NCBI GenBank assembly: GCA_021186555.1
Contig: JAJKFL010000005.1
Span: 25,484,635-25,548,634 of the forward strand
Source: Reticulitermes speratus
Lineage: Eukaryota > Arthropoda > Insecta > Blattodea > Rhinotermitidae
DNA: 64,000 bases
Reading direction: 5' to 3'
Shown here: one piece after another, positions 35,690 to 49,200 of the stretch
Position numbering within the stretch: position 1 is the stretch's first letter
How the letters are laid out: each line of letters begins with the position of its first letter
The notes under the pieces: model-generated
Database searches by the model: none
Seen by the model: the letters and a program-made list of their open reading frames with translations, nothing else
What the model was told of the DNA's origin: nothing
Made by a program: the position numbers and the translations under genes

Positions 35690-35835
35690 TCCTCCTAGTT
35701 CCTACTTGATCTTCCAAGTGACTGCTTTTCTACAGAATTCTCCCCCCAAATTTTCATAAGCATTTCGTGCCTCCTTATCCTATCTGTACATCCAGCCCTG
35801 CGTAACCGCTTTAAATTCGCAATTCTAATAATAAT
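35690..35835 (-). pseudogene. LINE tail remnant
   Basis: The minus-strand frame shows 'RLRRAGCTDRIRRHEMLMKI' and then 'SVEKQSLGRSSRN'. This is the RRLRWAG-x-R-x-LMKI-G-x-KP-GRPRR pattern of LINE C-terminal tails. The reverse transcriptase core is missing. Confidence 0.55.
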
Positions 35836-36479
35836 TATTAATATTCCATCTCTATCTAAATCATTAAGTTCCTGGGCATTCATTATGATCGCTCCTGCCT
35901 CACAAGTTGATACTTGTGCCATGTTGGTATTGCTGATTATAGGAAACTGAAATATACGGTGCTGGGGTAGCTTCCGGTGGCATGTCATTCTTACCAAGTT
36001 TCGTGAAATTCAACGAGTTGGCGCAAGAACTGGAACTGACAGAAGATGGAGTTTCTGTAACAAGTAAAGTTGTCTTTAAGCAAGCCATGATCCTGAAAGA
36101 AATATTATGTTCTAATACTTCGCACATAATTGGAGTCATGCGACTACTGTGGTGTTCTATAAGGCCTGCAACGAGTTTAACTTCATGATTCGTCTCTAGA
36201 ATAAGTTACGTGATTTTGGAAAGAGACTTGTATTTTATTTTCATACGCATCTTTATCGACTTAGTAAATAAAAGTTCAAGTCTACTCAGGGGAGGGGGGA
36301 GGGCGAGTGTTGCGACAGCCCCGGGCGACAGAATCCAAGGGACGCAAAACTGACGGCAAAATTTACACTTTCAGTGAAAACTTTTGACTTTCTGCGCTGA
36401 AAATTATATTATTCAGCCAAATAAAAGGAAATTCTATAATTAATTGTAATTTTTTAAAGTTAATAATTTCTGTTAGGGA

Positions 36480-36948
36480 CGGCCATTGTGATTACACGCC
36501 GCGGGTGTGAAAAAAACCTAGCTATGGCACTGAGTCTACAGCATGGCTTGCACTCCGGTCACCACCGCTGCGAGTGAAGTCTAGCTGTCGCAATAGGACG
36601 CGTACAAAGCGGACATTGCGCCATCCGTATACAATACCGCGTATCTACCACGGATTAGAGCTAGGTGTCTACATCCGTGGTACAACCGGTGATAAATCGA
36701 TTTACAAACTCCATAGCCTACATTCGATATAATCGTACGCAACTGTCAACATTAATTTCATGATCCGTCATTCCTACCAATCCTGTACAAGTTTCCCCAT
36801 GACGTATTATAGGCAAAATTTCCGTGTTTGAAGTGTGTTCGGTGGTGTCGCGACAGGGCATGAGCTGTCGGATGCGTTGAGTGTTGTTGTTACGTTAAAG
36901 TTTCAGGTGCAATAACATACGAGACACATCAAGCATTTGAGTTTTAGA
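36480..36948 (+). promoter_or_regulatory. CpG-rich upstream region and 5' UTR of the paracaspase gene
   Basis: CpG is frequent here ('CACGCCGCGGG', 'GGACGCGTACAAAGCGG', 'TACCGCGTATC', 'GTCGCGACAGG') while the gene body downstream is CpG-poor. An inverted repeat TACCACGGAT / ATCCGTGGTA lies at 36648-36684, and a CRE-like TGACGTA at about 36802. An in-frame TAA at 36913 precedes the start codon, with no ATG between them. The transcription start cannot be placed, and the promoter role is inferred from position. Confidence 0.4.
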
Positions 36949-37094
36949 ATGGTACCAACGAGGGCACCACATCCTGATGTTATAGTAACACATCTCGAAT
37001 TTGAAGTAATTAGAAGTCTGACTGCAGTTCTAGATAACGATGATTCATGGAGGTTGGTTGCTGAATGTTTTAATAAATGCTACGGTATATTTAG
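36949..37094 (+). CDS. MALT1: MALT1 exon 1: start codon and first half of death domain
   Basis: The start ATG has A at -3 and G at +4 (AGAATGG), and an in-frame stop lies 12 codons upstream. Forty-eight codons encode an acidic-to-hydrophobic helical region with the 'DDSWRLVAE' core typical of a death-domain helix (W-x-x-LA). The donor is TTTAG|GTAAGT, and the exon ends in phase 2 (AG of a Ser codon). Confidence 0.8.
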
Positions 37095-40000
37095 GTAAGT
37101 GACATTCAAATATATACGTCTGAGATTCTTAACGTATGATTTGTTCTTTGTTGGCGATGAAAAGTAAGAATGAATTCGATCAGCGTGGTGACAGTGATTA
37201 CAGGAAAAGAAAGTGAAGATTGGAGACAGACTTGGCTACTGCCCAAGTACATAATTTTATGCCAGTAAAACAAACCATTATGATTACCCTAATTCCATTT
37301 AACTTTACACTGAATTAAATGTTGTTTCTTTTTCCAGTATATGCTCCTTCCTGATCCACAATCCACATTTGACATCTCCGCCACCATTTGTCTCCCTGTT
37401 ATGTTGCATTGAGGCTCATCCATAGTTAGGTTTGTGTGTTTCTCTCTTTCTCTCCCCCCCCCCCCCCCCCCCCCCCCAATCATTAAACGTTGGGATAGTA
37501 CCTTCAGATAGGCTATAACTTACTCCTCAGACCCTTATCTTGTTATCATTCATGGTCATATTCTCATTTTACATGAAGGTGCATAATATCTGCCATCAAG
37601 CTTGTGTATTAAATGACCTAACAATCTTTATCATCATTGTGGAAGGAGGGTTTAGCAGCCGCAGCCACATGTACATTTTAACCAGTAATTAATAACTATG
37701 AAAATTTGAACTAACATGTTGCCAATTTTTGTTGCAGTGCAAGTGACATAAGAGCATTTCAGAGTAGATCGTCACCATCAGAGATGCTTCTGCATGAGAT
37801 TGGAAATAGGTTTTGTACTGTTGGAGTTCTTAGTGAAATCCTCGAGCATTGTCAGTTGTATGATGCATTGTCTTTACTCAAGGAACCTGGTAGGTCTGTC
37901 CTTTTCCTTAGAATTCTACAATACCATTCGTTCATGATGCAAAATACCGTAATCTGATATTCCAAGCAGAGAGTTTTTTGCAGTTGTAAAACCTCTGTAT
38001 AAGAAAGGAGACAAAACTAATATAACAAATTACAGACCTATTTCGCTATTGACAGTTTTTTCAAAAGTATTTGAGAAAGCTCTGCACAGCAGATTAAGCC
38101 AACATCTACACACTAACAACATATTGGTCCCAGAACAGCATGGTTTTAGGAAAGGTATATCTACAGAAAAGGCTGCATTCAAACTAACTAATAGTGTGTT
38201 TAAATCTCTTAACCAAAAAATACATGTTGGAGGAATTTTCTGTGATCTAACGAAGGCCTTTGACTGTGTAAATCATGAAATTTTGTTATCTAAATTACAT
38301 TTCTATGGCATTCAAGGAGTAATGGCAGATTGGTTCACATCCTATTTTAACAAACAGACAACAGAAAGTCGAAATAAGATCTCCTAGTTCAACTCGAAAA
38401 TTTTCCTCTGACTGGGGTACGATGAAACATGGAGTCCCCCAAGGGTCCATTCTAGGGCCCTTATTGTTCATAATTTATATCAATGACCTTCCACTGAGAA
38501 TAAATTCCTTGTCAGAACCAATACTATTTGCTGATGACACTAGTGTCATAATCTCTAACAGAAATTTTGAAGATTTTTGTACTACATCAAACTCAGTTCT
38601 CTCCAATATGATTGAATGGTTCTCAGCAAACAAGTTAGTCCTAAATCTAGAGAAAACAAATATAATGAAATTTGTAACAAATAATTCACTACAATGTTCA
38701 TTGACTATTGGTTATAAAGATATGTACATAGAAGAAAAACTAAATTCAAAATTTCTTGGCTTACATCTTGATAACCACCTAAATTGGAAAGGTCATATTG
38801 ATCAAATGATACCTAAATTAAGTGGAGCATGTTATGCAGTTAGGTCAATGTTCCACATCAGCAACATTAACACTCTCAAGGCAATTTATTTCGCATATTT
38901 TCACTCTATTGTACAATACGGATTATTTTTTGGGGGAAATTCGTCCAACAGCAGGAAGATATTTACATTACAAAAGAAAATCATCAGAATTATGGTTGGT
39001 GCACATCCTAGAACTTCATGCAGAAGTCTATTTAAAGAACTGGAGATTTTGCCTGTTCCATGCCAATATATATTTTCATTAATGAACTTCCTCGTTGATA
39101 ATCAAGAAAACTTTCAAACAAATTCATCAATACACAGTATTAATACAAGGAATAAGCACCATATTCATAGACCAATTGTCAACCTATCATGCTTTCAGAA
39201 AAGTACATTCTATTCTAGTATCAGGATCTTCAATAGCTTACCATGTAATATCAAAAATCTTAAGAATGAAAAGGCACAATTTAAAGCAGCACTAAGAAGA
39301 TACTTAAATGCACACTCCTTTTACTCTGTAGATGAATTTCTTATGAGTACTGTTAACCTATAATACTGACGTCTAAGACTGCACATAGAATGTTTAAAGC
39401 ATTTTGCAATGTACATTTTGTATGATTTTGTATGTTATGACTTATTCCACATCCTCTTGTCTTGTGACAAAATTATGGATCCATGGAATGTATATATGTA
39501 TGTATGTATGAGTTATGTTTCTTTTATTCTTGAAGATTGTATAGGACTCTGGATGAGAACTACTTACATCATACATTAAACAAGTAAGGCTCATTCGCTG
39601 GTACAAGTGCACATCATATTTCAGATCCTTGTACTACAGTTGTTTTGTTCAAGGGAAATATGAAATGAAAATAGACAAATCTGAAGAGCATTCAAGTAAA
39701 GTCATTCATGTTTTGGTCTTCTGGGTTGTGACAGTGTGTCGTAATCTAGTATGTGGTTTACCCACCTGCCAGGTGTCGCAGTGTCATAATCCATAAAACC
39801 ACAATATGAATTTTTATTTCCATAAACTTCTGAGATCTTAATTAATTAACGTACATTATCATCAACATAGTATGTTAACAGGAAGAATGTCTTGTCTGCA
39901 AGATGGGGCATTTATGTTGCATCAAACTCTGATAGCTTTGTTATGCTGGCATCCTGACTAGTGTCTCAGTTTGTTGTACAGTGAACATTTCGTAGTTGGA

Positions 40001-43000
40001 GATTAGTGCTTTAAATTTCTGTCTGAATTGTATAATTTATGCTAGCTCCCAATTTACTAGTCATTATGTATAGCATAGGTGTGTACAGCCATTGATAATA
40101 TTTTTGTCGATAATAGTAGACTAAACTCATATTATACATCTGCACTAATACATAGCCTTTCAGACCATGATGTTCAATTTCTCACAATCAATAATACTTA
40201 TGTAGCAAGAAACAAAATGCCTATAAAGCAGAAAACAAGATTAATAACTGGTTATACACTCACAAACTTTCAGTCACTACTAAAACAAGAAACGTGGGAA
40301 TCTGTTTATCAGAACCAAGATGTTAATTGTATGTTCAACTCATTTCTAAGTACTTTCCTAAATATTTTTGAAGCGAGTTTTCCAGTCAAATACAAAAATA
40401 CAAACAACAAAAATAATGACTGGATCACGCAAGGAATAAAAATATCATGCAAACATAAAAGAAGTTTGTACACTTTCACTAGGAACAGCAATGATCCAAA
40501 AGCAAAAACACATTACATTAATTATTGTAGAATCCTAAAAAAAGTTATAAGAGAAGCTAAAAAGCAACACTACAGTAGACTTATAGCTAAATCTAGTAAT
40601 AAAGTCAAAGCAACATGGAACATTATAAGGAAGGAGACAGGAAAATTGCATCCAACAGAACAGGTCCCCTCCTTAGTTGTGGACAATAAAAAATTAAATG
40701 ATCTAAAAAGCATGGCCAATGCCTTCAATAATTACTTTCTAACAGTTGCTGAAAAACTAAATGTACAGAAATTTGAGAAAGAAGATGCCATCTCATTTTT
40801 AAAAGAGTCATTTCCTGGAAACTTCCCCAGCATAAAAATAATCCCAATTACTGAAGCTGAGATTAAAAGTATAATACGTTCACTTAAACCTAAAAACTCT
40901 TCAGGTTATGATGAAATAAATAGTAAAATCTTAAAAACTTGTGCTTCTGATATCAGTCACCCATTAACCTTCATTTGTAATCATTCAATATATAAAGGTA
41001 TCTTCCCTGATCGTCTCAAAATTGCAGTTATAAAACCTCTGTATAAGAAAGGAGACAAAATTAATATAACAAATTATAGACCTATTTCGCTATTGACAGT
41101 TTTTTCAAAAGTATTCGAGAAAGCTCTGCACAGTAGATTAAGCCAACATCTACACACTAACAATATATTGGTCCCAGAACAGCATGGTTTTAGGAAAGGT
41201 ATATCTACAGAAAAGGCTGCATTCAAACTAACTAATAGTGTGTTTAAATCTCTTAACCAAAAAATACACGGAGGAATTTTCTGTGATCTAACGAAAGCTT
41301 TTGACTGTGTAAATCATGAAATTTTTGTTTTCTAAATTACATTTCTATGGCATTCAAGGAGTAATGGCAGATTGGTTCAGATCCTATTTAACAAACAGAC
41401 AACAGAAATAATCTGTGGTCTTTTGGGTGATTACACGGCGTCGTGTGGTAATTATTTACCGACGTTTCCTTCTTGGATCTCGACCCGTGAAGATGGGACC
41501 GACACGTTGTCCCGAAACGTCGGTAAATAATTACCACACGACGCCGTGTAATCACCCAAAAGACCACAGATTACATCAACATCGCGGCGGAAGCCTGAAA
41601 TCAAGACAACAGAAAGTCGAAATAAGATCTCCTAGTTCAACTCAAAATTTTTCCTCTGACTGGGGTACGATGAAACATGGAGTCCCCCAAGGGTCCATTT
41701 TAGGGCCCTTATTGTTCATAATTTATATCAGTGACCTTCCACTGAGAATAAATTCCTTGTCAGAACCAATATTATTTGCTGATGACACTAGTGTCATAAT
41801 CTCTAACAGAAATTTTGAAGATTTTTGTACTACATCAGTTCTCTCCAGTATGATTGAATGGTTCTCAGCAAACAAGTTAGTCCTAAATCTAGAGAAAACA
41901 AATATAATGAAATTTGTAACAAATAATTCACCACAATGTTCATTGACTATTGGTTATAAAGATATGTACATAGAAGAAAAACTAAATTCAAAATTTCTTG
42001 GCTTACATCTTGATAACCACCTAAATTGGAAAGGTCATACTGATCAAATGATACCTAAATTAAGTGGAGCATGTTATGCAGTTAAGGTCAATGTTCCACA
42101 TCAGCAATATTAACACTCTCAAGTCAATTTATTTCGCATATTTTCACTCTATTGTACAGTACGGCATAATTTTTTGGGGAAATTCGACCAATAGCAGGAA
42201 GATATTTACATTACAAAAGAAAATCATCAGAATTATGGTTGGTACACATCCTAGAACTCCATGCAGAAGTCTATTTAAAAAACTAGAGATTTTGCCTGTT
42301 CCATGCCAATATATATTTTCATTAATGAACTTCCTCGTTAATAATCAAGAACACTTTCAAACAAATTCATCAATACACAGTATTAATACAAGAAATAAGC
42401 ACCATCTTCATAGACCAATTGCCAACGTATCATGCTTTCAGAAAAGTGCATTCAATTCTAGTATCAGGATCTTCAATAGCTTACCAAGTAATATAAAAAA
42501 TCTTAAGAATGAAAAGGCACAATTTAAAGCAGCACTAAGAAGATACTTAAATGCACACTCCTTTTACTCTGTAGATGAATTTCTTATGAGTACTGTTAAC
42601 CTATAATACTACATCTAAGACTGCACATAGAATGTTTAAAGCATTTTGCAATGTACATTTTTGTATGATTGTGTCTTGTGACAAAATTATGGATCCATTG
42701 AATGTATATATGTATGTGTGTATGTATTCCAGGCGCCAGATTGCTAGGGCAATTAAATTTTGTACTGAGGTAACTAATATTTGTGGGTCATCAATGTGGG
42801 TCTCGGTTCATATCACTCATATGGTGCCTAGGATTTGGAGATGGCGCCCAAGCTTTTTGGTAATTTTGTGTACCCCTATGGCATAGCATTTGCATAAATT
42901 CTTGTGTAGTATATGTAATGCCTTTATGTGAAACAATGGGTCACATGTGGCCCACACACGGTGTGTTCTTAATGGCTCATACATTTTTGTAATATTGTAT

Positions 43001-46000
43001 CACCTGTATAATGAAAAACAGTTAGTGCCTAAATCAGATATTTCATTGTTAGTGAACAGTAATAAAAATGATTGGCCCCATAGACAGAGTCCTTCATGAG
43101 AAATCCCCCACATTGTGTGGAAACTGAATGTTTTTTACCGCATTTGCAAGAATTTTCCACTTATGGGATGTGTGTCTGCTATTCTTTGTTAGTGGGCCAC
43201 TTGAAATAGCATTGTTAAATAAGTTAGAATCACACTGTCTTGTAAGTTTCTCAATGCATGAATTATGTACCATACTGTTTCAATATGATGCTGAAAGTGT
43301 AATCATGAACTTATTTTCCACCTACATCTACCATGTTAATTGAAGAGGACTGCTGTCATTTAAATGACACACAACCTTTATAGCTGTTTTATTTCATATT
43401 ATAGAACGTGTGGTTATTACTCACCAGCCAGGTGATGGTGAAGATACTATGTACATCCCTGAAGGCACAAGTTTACGACTGGAGTGTAGAGCATTTGGAC
43501 TTCCTCCTCCCAGATATGTTTGGTTTCTTGGCAATGAGGAATTAAGGGATCAAACATCTAATATTGTTGTCATTAGGGATTTCAGGTAAGTTTTGTGTTA
43601 AGGTAATCTGTGCCATTCCTATGTGTTACTTATTCTGCCATTTAATTTGTTAGTCCCAGGCCCATTAGAACAGATATTGTTTTATGTAATATTTGGGAGT
43701 TTGCTACAATAAAAACATAGAATGAAACTTTGGGTCATTTCAGCCTCTGAGAATTGTGACTCTCTTTAAAAGGTTAAATAACTTTTATGTTCTTACTGGT
43801 AAATAATCATTAATTACACACACAGACATATATGTGTGTATATATATTACCGTATATTCTCGAATCTAATCCGCATCCGAATCTAATCCGCACTCAGGTT
43901 TTGGCGATTTCTTAAACGAAAAAAAGTTAGTTCGCGATTCTAATCCGCACCTTTCCTTCAACCACTCCTTGCCCACGGGGCGACTGATTGAATAATATTG
44001 GATGTTACCAATGCATTAAAATCCGACGCTACGCCTGTGGCCGATGAGTCATACCGATAGAGGCGGGGCCTTTCTCAACAGACGTGCGCAATCTCGTCTG
44101 AAGCCAGCTGAGCCTTAGTTGTTGAAACATGGGAGGTGCTTCTTCCAGTTTGTCGTGTACCGTAGTTATGGAAGAGGGACGCCTGAAATCTAAATGACTC
44201 TCATATACGGCAAAGTTCAAACGTCAAGTTAAGTCAAGGAAACACAAGTCAGCGATGACATTGTATGGGAGGACGATGTTGAAGATAAAGATGATAGTGA
44301 CTGGGTGGAGAGCACGGATAACGATTCAGTTATGAGTGATGACAGCGAGTCTGATGAATAATAAATTATAATAATAAATAATAAAATAATAGATTATTGT
44401 ATTGTATTGTTCTTACGGCACGTACAGCAGCTCAATCATTTTTCCAAAATCCAGCTCTAGACGGCGAATGTAATCCGCACGCGAATGTAATCCGCATCTG
44501 ATTTTTTAGCCCTCTAAAACTGTAAAAAGGGTGCGGATTAGATTCGAGAATATACGGTATATATATGTAGTATAGTTACAGCTCGTAATCCCTATTTATT
44601 TATGTTTCTTTCCAGGAATCTGTGAAATCCTGGGCTTATGCACTGCAAAACAGCTTATTGTGTGTACAGTAGATCAAGGTTAGATGGAACTTGTTCTGCA
44701 CAGTTTCCAGGGTTTTTCTGGTGCCTGGCAAGAAACATAAATGCTGACATAGGGATGTACATATAGATTCTGAGGATGAAAACCAGAAGAAATGTCTCAG
44801 CTTTATATCTAGTAGAGTAGCTTTTATATTATTAATGTTGTTCCAGTATTTTCTATTGCTATGCACTTAGTATTGTAAGAAGCGCAGAACTAAGCAAGTT
44901 TGCACAGTGGTAAAGTATTCTGTTCTGTAATTTAGAAATGTTGGGTTTACCTTTCTGTGGGAGCAACTGACCTACCTGAGGTGTTTTGTTTTTTACTTAC
45001 TCCATCCAGATAGTACATTAACATCTTAGAGGCTAATGGATTTTATATTGACTCTGGAATTTTATTTGTGATTATGAGATCTTGTTTCTTGTTGATGTAT
45101 TCTCACGAAGGACAAAGTCTGGCAATATAATTGATGCAAAACACAGGGCTGTCATATTGCATATGATGTAGCAATAGTTACAGTATATTAGCACAGTAAA
45201 GGGGCTAAGAAAGTTCGTACCTAAAAGTTCAGATAAACCATATCCCTTGATCTGTCATTCATAATCTTGCCATTTTATATTTAGTGTGCTATTAATCTCA
45301 GGGACAATCCCAGTGGCCGCACAGTCTAAGGCATGGTTTTGCAGCCACTCGCTTGCTGGGATTGTGGGTTCAAATCCCTCCGGGGACATGGGTGTCTGTC
45401 TCTTGTGAGTGTTGTGTGTCAGGTAAAGGTCTCTGCGTGGGGCAGATCACTCATCCAGAGGAGTCATACCAAGTGTGGTGTGTCTGAGTGTGATTGTGAA
45501 GCCTCTTATAATGAGGAGGCCCTGGCCCACTAGGGGCTGTTATGCCATGGAAAAAAAAATAATCTCAGGAGCTGATAATGACTAAATTGCTTTCTCTATT
45601 TTCCAGCATACAAGATGAGGGTGAATACTACTGCTGTGTAAGTCAGGCAATTGATGGCAATGAGCTGTATCAAGTGTACTCCCGCAGGGTTAATGTTGAA
45701 CTGCTTCCAGTACCTCCCACCATACATGAGCAACCAGTGCCTCATGTTGTGTTTAGAGAAGGCGACGTAGTAACACTCTCGTGCATTGCTACTGGACATC
45801 CAGAACCTCAGTATGAATGGTTCAAAGAGAATATTAAGCTTCCTGGAGAAGAAACCAGTACCTTAACTGTAAGGCTGATTCCTATTATCACAGCTAATTA
45901 TTTTGATGAATATGTAAGTGCAGACAGGGATTATGTGAATGTGGTAATAAACCTCTTGATTCTAAGAGTGGCAGGACATTTCTTGACAAGTTGATTGATT

Positions 46001-46171
46001 GTTGGCTTCTCAAGAAGGACTGTTCTCTATGTAATCAGTAGCTTTCTGTTTGTTAATTGTTTTCAGTTCTATGCAGTCTTCAGCACTGAAAACATGAAAT
46101 GACCAACAAAAAGTACTTATTTATGTGAGTACAGACATGACACATCTGCAATTTTACAATGGCTGGGGATA

Positions 46172-46217
<46 letters not shown>

Positions 46218-46238
46218 TGTATACATATATACATACAT

Positions 46239-46284
<46 letters not shown>

Positions 46285-49200
46285 TACATATATACACACA
46301 CACACTTCCATATACACATACATACATATGTACATACATACACACACATACATTACGTAATACATACAAAACACACATACACACATCATACATATATACA
46401 CACATACCTACACATACATACATACTTACTGGGTGGCACAAAAATAATGATATGCTTATAACAACCTTGGTAGAAGACATTCCACTCTGTTATTTGACTT
46501 AGTAATATAATGATGATGTAATGATAATAATTAATGCAGTCCAACACAGCGAAGTTTATTTGTTTAAAATGGCTGTGCGTTTTGATGTGCATAGGGTCAT
46601 CAACAGGACTGTAAAAATGAATAAGAAAGGGCTGGTTGTGCAGTTGAAATTGCCATTTTGTGGATAGATGTCATTCTTACATTTTTGTTATAACAGTTTT
46701 AGTAATTGTATCAGTGATCCAGCTAATTAGGCCACAGTTAGCTGGATCAGTCACAATTAGCCACAATTTCACATGGTCCAGCTTGGGATAGAACCTTCAT
46801 CTCCACAGTGAGAGGCCAGCAACCAGCTACCTTATGCATGGCATGGCTTAATTCTTCTGCACATTGTTTACCTTTTATGTGATGTGCGTATTCTGTTGTA
46901 CTGCTTTTGTTCTGCATATACAGTAGAACCCGGATAAGAAGTCCTTGCATAAGAAGCTTTCCCCTGTAAGAAGTCTGATTTTAAAAGTCCCGAAATCCTA
47001 TTGCTTTTAATAAGCTTCCCTCTTAATAAGTCTTCCCGCTTAAGGAGTCCCTAATCATCTGGTCCCTTGAAAGACTTCTTAACAGGGTTCTACTGTATTA
47101 GTTTTTATACAGATGCATTATGTGTGAGAATTTGTTTTAAGTACATAGATCAGCATTTTTGTTTTCTATATAATTTTATTTTAATTTAATTTTTTGTAAA
47201 TTGTTTATACCATTGGATAAAGCCAACCCAGCCCCCTTTTCAGTGGATACTGGGTCTCTTTCCATGGGGTAAAGCAGCCAGGGCATGATGGCTGACCACT
47301 CCCATCTAGTGCAGAGGTTAAGAATGAGTGAAGTTATACCTCCACTCCCACTGTATGCCTTTAAGACATGTACAAGGACAACTGTACCTTTACCTGTTAG
47401 AGAGTGTGGGTGGTATAGGATGGGGAGAAGTTGTGTACCATATTTACCCCCAAACGTTTACATGAAACTGACTTTGTTTACTGAAGTCCAAACATGGAGA
47501 CCACATGGACCTAGATTTATATTGTGTTGCAGCCTGCAGAATGGAAATTACAGGTTTGAGTACTGCACAATGGAGAAGACTTCCAAATACAGCCTAGAGT
47601 GTATTTATATCATTATTCAGTCTTCTGAGCATACATCTCTTTAATGAGTGAAGTTGCCAGTCCTTGTACAACGAGACCATAGTGCCTGTATTTCCTATCA
47701 TCCTCACATATGTGCAGTGCATCAAGCCATATTATCATTGTTCATGTACATGTTCTGGTGATTGTTTGACTTACGTGTCTTTCAGCTTAGTGGTGCTACA
47801 CCAAGCTGTCGGGGCAGTTACAGGTGTTACGTACACAACAAATCTGATGCTGTTTGGTCAAATCAGTCAAACCTAACAATGGTAAGTTTATTTTCTGTAA
47901 CACCTGCTACGTCTTGTTGTAGAATGGATAATTTGTAATAAAATAACAAAGGAAAAGGAACATAAAAATTGTAATGTGATGGTTAGCACTACTGTTTCAT
48001 ATTCCACAGGTTTCCAGTTTGAATCTCAGATGGATGCTAGCTATTCTGACAGATTTGTGTGTGTTTATCCTCATTCTATCCAAACATATTCCAGATAATA
48101 CCTTGAAACAGGAAATTACTTGTTCATCTGATGTCCTTCCAGAGTAAATAATTCCGCATGTCTTTATTTCTCATGTGATCCTGCAAAAATCTAAGAATCT
48201 AATGCCTCGTTAGTAAATGAAGTGAAAAAGAAGCAGATATATTCAGTTCAGGGCTGTATTTACAAGAGGAGTTGCTAAGTCTAATTTTGTCAGTTTTGTC
48301 TTGTGCCAGAAATGTGTACACATTTTTTCTCTTTGAAATGTTTTTTGAAGCCTAAAATTGAAGGCCTTATACAGTGAAAGTTACAAGCACAGTACAAAGA
48401 TATGAAGTCAGAAATAACAACCCCTTTTTAATGTAAAGGTTTTTAGTCAACTTATACCCTTTCTAAAGATTTTTGACTGAGTACAAAAGAATTAGCTCCT
48501 CATTGAAGTTATCATGCCAGCAGGTTTGTGAAAAAATAAAAATATTGCTGCTCTTTCAAATTTCATTCTAAACCCTGACCAAGGGACCTTATTGTTAATC
48601 ACATGTTGAACCACTATGTGTCAGGACTTTGTATGCACAGCTACACTGTGTTTGTATAGACAGGGCACATCGTCAGCCAGGCTATGGTGCAAGATGTAGT
48701 TTGTACTGGAAAGGTAGGCAACAAAACATGTATTGTAAACTCTCATGTAGACTTGTAGTGTGAAATGTCACTTCAATTTTTTCAGTTTCCAAACCTGGGG
48801 TATGAACTGTCTTGGACCAGAAGTACAGGTAATATTACCAGAAGATCTTACTAATACATAAAACATTACATACATACGTGTGACAGTAAAACAAGGTGTA
48901 ATACAGTAGAACCCGGATAAGAAGTCCCCGCATAAGAAGTTTTCCCCTGTAAGAAGTCTGATTTTTAAAGTCCCAAAATCCTATTGCTTTTAATAAGCTT
49001 CCCTCTTAATAAGTCTTCCCGCTTAAGGAGTCCCTAATCCTCTGGTCCCTTGAAAGACTTCTTAACAGGGTTCTACTGTATTTGTTTTATATTTCAGCAA
49101 CGGAAAAGGTGGCACTTCTCATTGGTAATGACACATACAAAGACCTGAGTGATCTCAACACACCAAGCAATGATGTGGCCACCATTGCCGCGATTCTGAA

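Noticed and set aside
37979-42726. Two host genes encoding reverse transcriptase
   Set aside because: Both are truncated LINE copies with frameshifts, a shared TATG tail and high mutual identity.
45303-45375. tRNA gene in intron 3
   Set aside because: The unit continues into a repeated body with an A-rich end, as at 10153 and 21138, so it is SINE-B.
45578-45994. 138-codon frame covering exon 4 as a stand-alone gene
   Set aside because: The frame enters through the exon 4 acceptor and runs past its donor. The Ig2 domain is only completed by exon 5, so the frame ends are intronic.
46080-46592. Several overlapping 80-125-codon frames on both strands
   Set aside because: They are translations of TA/CA microsatellite DNA with Tyr, Ile, His, Cys and Val runs, not genes.
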